A stretch of 64,000 nucleotides of DNA, taken from the NCBI GenBank assembly GCA_017562135.1, contig QEYB01001116.1:62001-126000 (forward strand), in the 5' to 3' direction. The notes under the pieces are model-generated. The model saw only the letters and a list, made by a program, of their open reading frames with translations, made no database searches and was not told the origin of the DNA. Made by a program: the position numbers and the translations under genes. Source of the DNA: Dipylidium caninum (taxonomy: Eukaryota > Platyhelminthes > Cestoda > Cyclophyllidea > Dipylidiidae). This document shows, piece by piece, positions 20,051-30,449 of this stretch (its first letter is position 1; every line of letters starts with the position of its first letter).

Positions 20051-21454
20051 ATCAGATCATTGTCTGCCGCAATGTACTAGCTTGACGAAGTGGTCGGAGA
20101 AGAACGGAAATGATGTCCTGCACTCATGCAGGAAGAGATTCAAGGCGGTGGAGTGCACGTGGTGTCTTATGATTACCCGTCGCGAGTTTACTTACCTTCA
20201 TAAAGGATTCCATAAGGGAGGCCGAAAATTTCGACTACCCGCCGATTGATCCTATTGTGGTGAAAGTGCCCGTAGCACTAAAGGCCGCAGCCCAAAACCA
20301 GGAGGCTGAGGAGACAGTGAAGCCGGCCTCTTGGAGACAGCCAGAAACACCACCCCACGCTACAATACCAGCAAAGATTGCATTGCCGCCCACAAAAAAC
20401 ATGGATTCACCAGATACCCAAGTAGACCAGAAGAAGAGTGTTCCCGCGTCATCTCCTCAGCCCATATATCTCCCGCCACACTGTAGTAAAAGAGGAGATT
20501 CGGGAGATCCGAGCCTCTCCTCACTACCGTCGTGACAGATAAAAGATCAGCATAAAGTGTACATTTCTCCACAGTACTCGGAAGGACCGAGCACTTCATG
20601 CTCTTCCAAGGCTATCATCTTGGCTTAGGAAGTCGCTTCATGGATCTCTGGCACCGACTACGAGAGTAGCTGGTAATGCACCTCACACAGTCTAAAAAGA
20701 TGGCATTTGCACTTTTTGCCCCTCCTTCCCCCCCCCCCCCCGCCCACTTTAAACGCACTTGAGTCTCTCTTTTGAGTGTCTATATCAAATCAGGAACAAT
20801 AATGCATACAAGCAATGTCCTGGATTGGACGTTGATCATAGCGATTGCATGACGAAACAGTACCAACACGTGGAGGAGAAGGTGCTCAAGTTTAGAGATA
20901 AACTGTTGCATTTCTTGGCCGACACCTACTGGGCGCTCGGAAACATCTCTGTAAAAGGCAAGAAATGCTGTTCACGGCTTATGCACTCAACATGGGAATC
21001 AGAACTGCAGCTACGAAATTGAGGAGAAAACACAATCACCTCAACCAACTGGTCTTCTTAATCACTTCCAAGATTGCCAGTTGAAAGTCATCTTCATCAA
21101 CTTATACGCAACTGGCGGAACGAGGTCACCTTACAGGTAGTTGCTGTCCTCAAAATGCTCGCTTCATCCATATACCTCTCCCACGGCAAATAAGACGTCA
21201 GTCTCATTTCCATCTCCTGTCCTCCAGTATTGACAAGTCATTATTCCCATGATGGGTTACCAAAATGCCAGTATGGACAGGGAAACCACTCGATTCATTG
21301 GGGAAATTGCTGCAGACCACGAGCCGAAGTCGAATTTAAGGAATGCGTGCGTGACAACAGTCACAGTTGCGCATCATCAAAATAAAAGCAAGGTATGTCA
21401 CAAATGACGTCTCATCGGCATATACTTCGGCATCAACAATGTCACACATTGTTC
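20051..21454 (+). other. Gap between the two palindromes with exon-like ORFs
   Basis: Three plus-strand open frames look more protein-like than their surroundings. 20173-20535 reads FIKDSIREAENFDYPPIDPI and is Pro/Lys-rich after. 20759-21022, possibly entered at the AG of aaatcag (20793), reads KQYQHVEEKVLKFRDKLLHF, an amphipathic helix. 21062-21193 reads LHQLIRNWRNEVTLQVVAVL and ends SHGK-stop. They could be exons of one gene, but no complete acceptor/donor set joins them and none is recognised. A run of 14 C lies at 20728-20741. Confidence 0.25.
21435..21453 (+). repeat. Perfect stem-loop at the outer edge of the left arm
   Basis: aacaatgt-cac-acattgtt forms an 8-bp stem with a 3-nt loop and ends two bases before the palindrome arm begins. 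Confidence 0.9.
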
Positions 21455-21639
21455 GATAAGAATTCTCCCTCCTGCCTGAGAGTGGGATTCACCGAGGTCA
21501 GCTCAGTTGTTTCCACCCAAAATGCCGCTTCGCCAAGAACAAGCACAGTAAAGGGGAAAGCGAGAAGAGTCGAGTGAAACCTTTCATTGATACCCCAAGG
21601 CACCCGGATGATCGATGGCGCAGGGTGATCTTTGCTTTG

Positions 21640-21765
21640 CAACCCTCCCTTTGCCGCTTTTGTATTTCGAATGTAAATCGAAACATTCAGATAGGAGAAG
21701 TTCTGTTCTGCGGAGAAGAAGACATGCTTCTTCAGATTGACAAAGACATGACTCAAGTCGCTGAA
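21640..21765 (+). repeat. Module K in the palindrome left arm
   Basis: It encodes VLFCGEEDMLLQIDKDMTQ in an ORF of 21574-21873. The equivalent minus-strand frame at 56868-56965 reads CGVYDMLLKMDKD. The right-arm twin is at 51885-52000. See that entry for interpretation. Confidence 0.5.
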
Positions 21766-22689
21766 CAGGAGGGCTGCGTTGGCGACCTTCGACTTTCAAC
21801 CGCAGACGGACACAGTCATGCCTGTCAACTCATCCGCTGCGGTGATTGCGAAATTACTCGTCGGTCACCGTGACGACGCAAGTAAACTAGTCACCTTTTG
21901 CACCGACGACTTATTTTCAGTGTGATACTGTGATACTGTGCTCACACACAAGTCACCAGTCAAAATACTGGCAAATTCATTTTGCGATGATGTCGCCATT
22001 GAAGCTGGCTTGAGCCTCTGGGTGATTAACTTCAACGATTGCCCACAAATATCGTATTATTCGCCTATTTTCCCAATCTTATTCTGCGATTGCTTTTCTT
22101 TTCTCATTTCCTCACCGCTCAGGGATTCAGTGTGACTGTCGCGTCGTGTGTAACTGGGTAAGTAAAATTAGTTGTCGATATCAGGGAAAAAGACTTAAAG
22201 TTTGGGCAATCAAATTACTCAGTGCAAAGATCCAACGCTGCGACTTGTGTCAAATCGACACGACACAAAATGCCACGACACAAGGGGTTTCCCCCTCCCC
22301 CTCTTCTCGACACTCTTCGCCACCATCAAACTACACTCTCCTCGGCATTCTGCCGCCTGACCGTGCGGCGAGCTGAGTGCAGACGCAAATCGTAAACGCA
22401 GCCCTCCACTCTTACAGAGTGAGCAGAAACGCTGACAGTGGCCCAATAGACAACATAATGTTCTGTCGACCAAAATCAGGGCGACAAGAAGACAAGCAGC
22501 GTATCAGTTGTCATCATGTTGTTTGAACGCTCAGCCTAAGCCGACTGGGATCAAAATTATGTTTTCCGATTTGTAATCATACCATTGGCTCTGTCATCTC
22601 CCGCCTCAAATGCACACTCCTGATAAACGCGGAAAATGCAATAAGTTGCCGGTGACATACAAAACACACCGGCAGATCTCCGAAATACT

Positions 22690-24800
22690 GATGCTGCTTT
22701 CGACATGGCAAGCACATCGTGGCTCTCAGCAACTAGGTGAATCGGCGTTTAAGGAATACCGCGAATGTTCCGACTTGCATACAGGGCATTGTGACACCCC
22801 GTCACCATTCAAGTGTAGAGGCTCAAATTGTCATCACGGGTGTTTGTTCCCGTTTCAACTGCCATGAAGTGAATGCGGTTGTTGAAGAGCCTGTCTAAGT
22901 CTTGTCAAAAGTAATCGCCTCCTTCACCACCTTCAAGAGGGACTGCGTACATTCCTCAGTGCGGCCAGGGCCGTCAGGTCTCCTTCAGGAAGGTGGCCCA
23001 GTAAGGAGAGGGAGGCATATTGGGTCAGTGGACTTGGTGATGCGGTCACCCAAGTGCACACTGTTCATATCCACTTCGAGCTTGTGGTCGGTAACGTTTC
23101 GAGAAGTGCTACTCACTAATTGCGGGTTAGTCGCCGATGTTTTCTCTTAAAGTGGCGATCGTTCGCCCTCTCTCAGTTTCCTTACTTTCCCCTTCGCAAT
23201 CTCGACTGAGACGCACAAGGAGGAACAAGCTGCGGTGCCTGCATCAAGCGACGTCAGGTTTTGTGCCTGAAGTTAATGCCCGGAAGCGAATTGCAGAGCA
23301 TTTTGAATGCAATTGCAGCTTCCCTTGGCAAGATGACTTTTGGGCTTCTTTAACAGTAAATGGGTGCGTGTTCGGGTGGAAAGAAAGCGGCCTTAAATAT
23401 GCGCTCTCTTTGGGTGCATGAGGTGGTGTTTTACTTTCCGTCTCCTTGTGGATGGGGTCATCAACTTGAGTTACGGCGAGGGTCTACTGACACATTGATG
23501 TTCGCCCCTGCGCTTAGAGAAGACGGCGCACTGGGGCCCCTGTTACACAGCGGCTGCTGCTTCAGCGCAGTGAATCTACTTACAGTCGGCACAATTAAGT
23601 ATTTAATAATCATCTTTGTAGTGAAACATGATTTGGCGAGTACAAACCAGTGGCGCGGTTGCAGAGACGAGGAGACAGCTACGTCTCGTTTCAAGGTCTC
23701 ACCGAAGGCAGTCCTAAGAGGTCATTTAGTCCTAATGATGTTGTCTGAACTTGTTAAATTCAACTCCAACGCCGAAGCGTTATTTTTTGGCGGTGATGCC
23801 ACGTCTGCAACGAAGACTTGTGGCGCAGCATCAGCAGGTCGTTGGCAATGGTGGCAGCCTCCTCAGGTAAGAATATCATTGTCGGCGAGAAATTGCCGCA
23901 CCTGGTGTAAGTGACGTGGCCGCGAAAAGTGAGAAAGTGGGAATCTATGGTGACAAGTTTGCTTCACGTGTAGGGTGGTGGAATTTTGAAGTGTGTTTAC
24001 TTTTCACTCATGGGTGGAAATGTTCTCCGGACTTCGTCTCAATCCGCCGGACAGGGGAAGTGATCTAATGTATGTTCCCAGTGCAGAACACTTCTTTATT
24101 TACGAAGTACTGCAGTGTATCTTAACAGCTTTGCCGGCCTGCATCAAATTTATTGTTAAAAATATAAAAAATCCGTTTCACTTTGCTCTCACAAACTTAT
24201 GGAATTACGTCTTTCCTCCTTGCACATTGTTGCACTTTCTGCATCTTATTGCATCCTCGGAAGACATTTCATTTGGGCGAGTGCGCGGAAGGCTCTACTC
24301 GGGGTCGAGGATCCCTACACGTGCCACTAGTAACTTTCTGCTCCCTCCTCTCCCACGTCCACTGACACGAAGTGGTTCGAGCATTATTTCGGACAGTGTC
24401 CCACTGAGTTGATAATTATGCACCTAAACAAGATGGCGTCTTGAATGCCACGAGCTGCATGCGGTCGCGAGTCTGGGAGACCTCAAAATTCCTTGACGTT
24501 TCGTGCTATTGCTCGAAGTACCAACTCACCATGTTACTCAGAGCCTCGACCCAATTACGAGGCCGGAAGCACCATCGAGGCTTCGGGGATTTACTAGTTC
24601 GTTTTCTATGGTAGAGGCATCTCAGCTATTTTCCTTGTCCACCAGGCGAAAGTAGAGGTGGACGACGAGAGATACGCAGAAGAAGTTGAGGGAAGTAGCA
24701 GGTCATCAATCGCATTTCTGTCTCCCAATGACGGCCACCTAGCACAGGATGTTACGTCACAATCTCCAGAAGTATCCGGTTGTGACCGACATAACAATTG
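22690..24800 (+). repeat. Family L, long copy inside the left arm
   Basis: This segment contains, in order, the parts found separately elsewhere: the 33-bp motif (22713), the part matching 16880-17300, the gtggcagcctcctcaggt module (23838, also at 2093, 52325 and 58978), the part matching 52325-53010, and the acidic/SPEV part (24640-24785). The longest ORF, 23360-23914 (184 codons), is broken by one base in the right-arm twin (49898-50287) and crosses module borders, so I do not treat it as a gene. Confidence 0.65.
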
Positions 24801-25845
24801 AATGAAATGTGTCGTGCCTAGACCCATTGGAGTGCCTTGCTTGCTATTAAGTTGGCATGGATATGTGAAGACACACCGATTAAATGACTTGGCGTGGGGA
24901 GTGGAGGAGGGGAGTGGAGGAGGAGAGAGAAGCGGAGAGGAGGGTAAATGAGTGGAGTGGTGTGGAGTTGAGCGGATGAATGAGGTGTGCATAGACTTCT
25001 GTGGTCTATTCGTGTAACAACATGAGTGCATTTGTGTCACAGGTTGCAGCGTCGGCCAAGGGCTCGGGCTACTTCGTCACCAAACAATCCCTGCAGGATT
25101 ACCGACCGCGCCTGGCCCGCGATCCGACACACTTATTGACTCCAACTCTGTGAACACCTTGGCACACTTCTATGACGCCTCCGTTCTCTTCTTCCACTTC
25201 TTTGTGCTGAAGCACTCATCGAGGTTGTTCGGGTGATGTCCCACTCTCATTCTGATGCGAAGGCATAACCGATGGCAACTCTGCCCAATTAACGCCATGC
25301 AAACCAAAATACTTTCTGGGTGTGTTTCACGACTAAATGGCAAGGGCAACATCTCCCTCACAGTCGTGCCAACTTGGGTGCACTCGAGCGTGCAAATATC
25401 AGTGGATATTTGCAGTGATCAGGGGTAACCCTTCCCCCTTCATTTCTTCCTTCCTACTTCCAACTCACGCTTCTCGCCTTACCAAAAACTCATGGGGACA
25501 AGCATTCCCACTTACGAATCGTTGGGAGTCATCTCCCATATCCATTTTCACCTCCAATTGACATTCCACATGCGACCTTTGCTTGTAATCCAACGCAGCT
25601 TCTCATTTTACTTATCAGGCTCTCTTTCCTCTTATTCACTCATTCTACTCATGTTGCTTGGTAGCATCAAATTGAAGGCGTGAGGTGTGATGCGAATTAG
25701 ATTGTACTGTGTGCTTAATTGAGTGGGTTTCACTGAGACGAAAGGAAGTCGGTTTAGAAAGCAGACTGACCCGCAATTCACGCCTTAGTCCTCAGCGTTG
25801 ACCTCCTCTCTTTTCCCCTGTGCCTGTTCTTTAGCCTGCCCCCCC

Positions 25846-25878
25846 TCCCACCTCCCACCTCCCACCTCCCACCTCCCA
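25846..25878 (+). repeat. CTCCCAC tandem array (left arm)
   Basis: About 4.7 copies of a 7-bp unit. The inverted twin, 47776-47803, has about 3.7 copies, so one unit was gained or lost after the arms were made. Confidence 0.9.
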
Positions 25879-26380
25879 AAGTGGCCGCGTGAAACACTAT
25901 TCTCTCAAACCTGTCTCTGTCCCATGTCCACTATACCCCTTGTGATGGATTAAGGCGACTCAGGGAGACGCAGAATGAAGAGATCCTGCATCAGATTGGC
26001 AAGTCGAGTGTGTTGTCACGAGCATGAGTAAGGAATCATGAGTCGCAACGATAGTGGCGTTGAAGGGAGGCTACGTCTCATGTAAAATTCTATTCCCATC
26101 CTCCCTACGCCTATCTGACACCGCGTGTATGTGCAAGCTGCCTCATGCACGGTGTACAGCATGGGAATGATTTGATATACACAAGAGTCACTTGTAATGG
26201 TGGGGCAGGGGGAGAAGGAAGGAGAGACACCTACCAGCTGACATGGTAGTTAGTTGATGTGATCACGCGATTCCATGTGCTTGCGTAAACTGAGAGTGAA
26301 TAAAAATATTAAATTCTGGTGGAACACAGGTGAAGAAGGGATAGCAGGGTATGCATTAGCGCGAGGAAGTAATTCAATTG

Positions 26381-26424
26381 CCGCATTCTTCGAATGGGGA
26401 ATGGTTTATGGCTGTGCATGGACC
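26381..26424 (+). repeat. Pair of imperfect hairpins (left arm)
   Basis: Two neighbouring quasi-palindromes, ccgcattc-ttc-gaatgggg and ggtttatg-gctgtg-catggacc. Three mismatches (26397, 26406, 26407) are exactly the positions that differ in the right arm, where both hairpins are perfect. Confidence 0.85.
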
Positions 26425-28115
26425 TGCTGCAAAAACATCTACCCACACATTCAGTGCGGTGCTCAAGGCTTGACTGCCGCTACAATAAGCAGAGGACACA
26501 CTAAACGGTGTTCTTCCTTCCTTGTGGAGTAATAACTGGGCGCACAAGTCGACTAGTGAACACTTCGTCACTCCAGTCGGTGGCATGGCTCGGATGTGTC
26601 GTTCGTGTTGACGAGATTTGTGAGGAATAACTGGTGTCATTGTGGTGGCATCGTCTTACTTCAACAAACTTCGCTTCCCTTTTCCACTTGAACACGGGAA
26701 CTTTGGATTAGCTGGTGCACTCAGGGCAAGGCGAGTGAGCTGTGCCAGCAGGGCCATTTCGTGGACGTATTGCAATTTGTGCGATGAACGGAAGGAATAA
26801 GCCACTAGACGCTGAACCTCCATCGCGCCCCTCCGAGCCAATGAATATCTGCATCGTGGAACTCGGTGCAGTCGTACCACTTTTAAGGAGGAGGATGCAA
26901 ATTGTGCACACCCTATCAACAACCATACTTCGTGATGACATCAGTGATAAGAAGGTCTCCGTAAAGTGAGCAAATCGAGCCTCAGGACACCCCTTTCTTT
27001 CTGCGAACAGCCTCAACTTCACCTCGTACGCCACTTTGACTAATGCCATCCTTAGATTGGTACAGGAGCATGGTGGGTAGGCGACTTCAACGCTGTCGTA
27101 ACTTCAAATTGTTTGTAGGGTATAAGCGAGGGGTGTGAAGGCCAGTGCAGAAGGCGGTCTGATAGGCGGGCAGCAATCCATTCATGTAACGGCGTGACTG
27201 CATGTATGTGGCTCGTTGCTCGCACCGGTTTACTTCATGTCAGGCTACGTGCAGACCCCAAGGAGACGACTCCGGGATAAAATGAGTTAAAGGGAGCCAG
27301 CATTCAGCGACCTTAATAAACTCATCTATTCAGCTAATCTTGCGTCGGGCGCAAGTGGTGCCTGTGCATCATGTCGACTCCTTCAAACCAGCTCATCTTG
27401 CTCAAATCCCCCTTCACGAGACATCTCCCCCTTTGCCAACATATCCATGTACAAGCGTTGGCGACTTAGTTCGCCTCGAAGTCAATCGCAAATCATCCTA
27501 CTTCCACACGCGTGATGATGGAAAACGAAGGCAATTTCTCTGATTTATACCTTGCAAATGAAGATTATCTGTGCTTGGGATTGCCGACAACACAGCCAAG
27601 GCACCATCCCCCTCACGCTCGTGTCACCTTGGGTGCACTCGAGAGAGCCCATATTCACTTCTCGCAAGGAATCTGAGCAACCATTTTCCCCTCAATTCTT
27701 CCTTCCTTCGTTCCACTCACTTTCATCCCAACTTCGCTACTCATGTTGTTGGCGGCCCCTTTTCATTTCCATTTGCTTCCGACACAAACACTCCACAGAC
27801 TACCTTGGGCTTTGATTCTGCAGAGCCGCTAATTTCCGCTCCTTCATATGTTTTACTCAATCCTTCGCAGTAAGACAAATTTGAAGGCGGGTCGCGCAAG
27901 GTGATGCCCCTTTACTGTCCGCGATTAGTGTAACACTGTCCTTCCACGGAATTTGCTGCCCACCGTAAAGCTGAATAACGTTTCCTCCTTCGCAGATCTC
28001 CACACACTGTTCAATATAACGTGTGCTGGTCTCCAATGACCCCCTCAGTGCCACGTAGAAGACAAATGACGATGTAATAAATACGCGGTGATTGTCCCAC
28101 GTGGTGAAGCGGTGA

Positions 28116-28430
28116 CTCGAATGGACATGGAAGTGTTATTCACTGGGTGCGAATTCTAATGCGACTCTTTTATTGCCCATCGCACCTCCTGCTTCCACGT
28201 CGACGAGTGGTGACGACTACAGTGACGGCGATGACAAGGAGATTGGGAAAAGATGCTTTACCTCGGATTTAAGTGAGGTGGCGAGGCTACAATACACATA
28301 TTATAGTGAGGATGAATGGTTTCTACTTGATAAACACCGAGCGAGTTGGCATATACTCGAGCTTGTTGACCGTGAGCCCTACATGCACCCTCCTCCGCTC
28401 CACGCCATGCATGCAAATGTCATTCCATGA
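28116..28430 (+). CDS. Conserved short ORF in both palindrome arms, unknown
   Basis: It reads an acidic stretch (SGDDYSDGDDKEIGKRC), then LQYTYYSEDEWFLLDKHRAS and LVDREPYMHPPPL. The frame is open for about 105 codons and kept in the right-arm twin (45225-45539, minus) with few changes. The arms are recent, so conservation says little. There is no ATG at the beginning and no clear acceptor, and I do not recognise it. It overlaps head-to-head with the opposite-strand ORF. Confidence 0.25.
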   Translation, partial: LEWTWKCYSLGANSNATLLLPIAPPASTSTSGDDYSDGDDKEIGKRCFTSDLSEVARLQYTYYSEDEWFLLDKHRASWHILELVDREPYMHPPPLHAMHANVIP

Positions 28431-29306
28431 CAAGGCAGACCACAGCTATATTGCACATCAGAAATTGTCAGGATAAGGATGGTCAACTGAATGGAATAGT
28501 TCATACAAAATCAGGAAGCGGTATTACTCCTTCGGCCCCACCTTTCTGCATTACGGGAATTCACCTCATCTTCCACATGCGTCTGATATTTCAACTGCAC
28601 ACCGATTACTGCTCTTAAGGATACGGTGACATTCACGCGTAGCTACTGCAATGAGACGGAGTAGGCGTCTGCCCAGTAGGCCACCTTATTTATCTGGATG
28701 GGCCGCTACAGACTACCAACTTCTTCCGACTCCATTCCTACGGCTGAGCTAGAGGAGCTTTTTTGTGTCCGATTAAATGGTCATAGTGATGAACAATCAC
28801 TCATCGGCGCTCAATGCCTTTTGCATGTAGCTTTTGTAACAACAGAGACGCGTAACGGCACTTACTTGAAATCAGAAAACTAAGGAAAAGGCATCGACGC
28901 AGTTTCATAATGTTTGTACACTGCGAAGTAAATGATAGCCATAATTCTTGGCGGCTTCTCTCCCCGAGGGAAGCGGAGCGGATGGAAAGTTTGTGCATTT
29001 CACATTAGAAGTGAAGAGGAGAAAACTCGTTAAATATCTCGGATACGTGTATTATGAGACAATCGTGTCTGGCGCCGTCTACTATATGTGGGTAGGTCGA
29101 GGCAATCCACAGCCCATGCAATGTTCTGTCAGCAGTCTTACTACAAGTAAAGCACTCATGCAAGTTGGTGGTGGGAGAAGATCAAATGCCAATGAATTCT
29201 TGGCATTCATTGTGTCTACGTAGTCCATCGGCTCTTTCGTAGGCCTCCAAAGTGACAAGCCACTAGACCCGTAATTTTGTCCCCACGAGGAGGGAATCTC
29301 AATTCC

Positions 29307-29717
29307 CTAATTGCAATTGTCTGCGAACAAGGCTGTATATAGGAGGACGAAGCAGTGCCCCATTGCCCTCAAGTCTACTTCTCGCTTGTTAGGACACTGG
29401 CAATTGAGTTGTTGAAGTCTAATGGTGGACGGTGATTCGCCACTGAGCGACCGTTTCGTGGTGAGTGTGCACTGTCGCTTTGCCGTGGGAAAATCCACGG
29501 TTGGGTAAGACTCGGAATCGAACAGTTGCCATTCCGTGCGCAGGAAGTGATGGGATGGGCGGTGGGGACATGGAGGGGAAGGAAGCGAGGTAGGTTGGGG
29601 GAAATGGACGAAGGCGTGGCGATTGGTTGACGGGGAAACTGTGTTCGAAAGGGAGTAGTGCGGAAGACGGAGAACATGGGTGAAATCACTGCACTTCGAG
29701 TATGCCATTGACGATTT
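29307..29717 (-). CDS. Exon-like ORF after a strong acceptor, unknown
   Basis: The minus strand shows gattctgctttcatttgcag directly before 29717, a good 3' splice site. After it a frame of about 138 codons is open, rich in Ser, Pro and His, ending TADNCN-like residues and a stop. No domain is recognised. If real it would be a terminal exon. Confidence 0.25.
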   Translation of the reverse strand, partial: KSSMAYSKCSDFTHVLRLPHYSLSNTVSPSTNRHAFVHFPQPTSLPSPPCPHRPSHHFLRTEWQLFDSESYPTVDFPTAKRQCTLTTKRSLSGESPSTIRLQQLNCQCPNKREVDLRAMGHCFVLLYTALFADNCN

Positions 29718-30360
29718 CTGCAAATGAAAGCAGAATCGTGAGCGGGCCAGTCAAGAGTACGTTCTCCACCAATTTCTCCCTCCCCATTGAATGCCACGTA
29801 AATTGACTTGTCCTCAGTCAATGATTGGTATTTTGTGTTTCTTCGATTAGCGATTATGTGTGCATGGCCTGTTCAAAGAGACCCACTGCCTCAGAATAGG
29901 ATATGACGGATGTTACACCGAATATTTTGGTTGCTCTTACACTCAGAATGCGTTTAAGCCAAAGTCATTACAAATCCTGTCCTTCTTCTCTCAAATAGCA
30001 ACGGCTTCCTTCCTCCTGCTGCTTTCGCATTCTCCGATTGCCAGGCAGGGGTGGAGATGATTGGCTCTATTCGTCAAAATGTGCCGCGAATTGTCTTCCA
30101 TTCCGTCTTGTTTAAAAGTATTTTCGTGGCCATCGCTGTATTTCCTAATAGGGAGCGAGAGTTGTCGGGTGTTGGTGAGTATTCATTGGTGCGGCCTACC
30201 AACTGTGCACCTGCAATACAGTAGTTTTAGCAATCTCCTACTTCTCCACTTGCATTTCTACCACAAATTTCCACATCATCCGATCTACCTTCCTACTTTC
30301 TTCTCTGCCTACCTCCCTCCGTCTCCTCTCCATGCACCCTTTCACCCTTCCGGCATACAG

Positions 30361-30449
30361 GATGTCGATTGCCCTCTTGCAAGTTTCCACCTCAGTGCAT
30401 ATTCCCCTGGCGAAACGATTTTTCACTCTCAACACCGAGCAGCCAACTG
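30361..30449 (+). CDS. Exon-like 89-nt segment with strong splice sites
   Basis: A pyrimidine-rich tract of about 60 nt ends in ggcatacag, and the donor is ACTG|GTGAGTAA. All three frames are open. One reads MSIALLQVSTSVHIPLAKRF. The splice signals are the best in the spacer, but the protein is not recognised. Confidence 0.3.

Larger units (their letters stand above)
21455..28616 (+). repeat. 7.2 kb palindrome, left arm
   Basis: It is near-identical to the reverse complement of 45039-52242. The outer edge is at gataagaattctccc and the inner edge at attactgctctt. The arms differ by a 65-bp insertion in the right arm (52099-52163), a short replacement near 21590, scattered substitutions, and one unit fewer in the CTCCCAC array on the right. 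No gene is established inside; exon-like ORFs are listed separately. Confidence 0.97.

Noticed and set aside
23360..23914. 184-codon ORF starting with ATG
   Set aside because: It crosses borders between repeat modules and is broken by one base in the otherwise near-identical right arm. No motif.
24606..25040. 144-codon ORF conserved in both palindrome arms (also 48606-49040)
   Set aside because: The arms are too recent for conservation to count. It is Ser/Pro/Thr-rich over a CT-rich run, and the opposite strand carries the older conserved peptide family.
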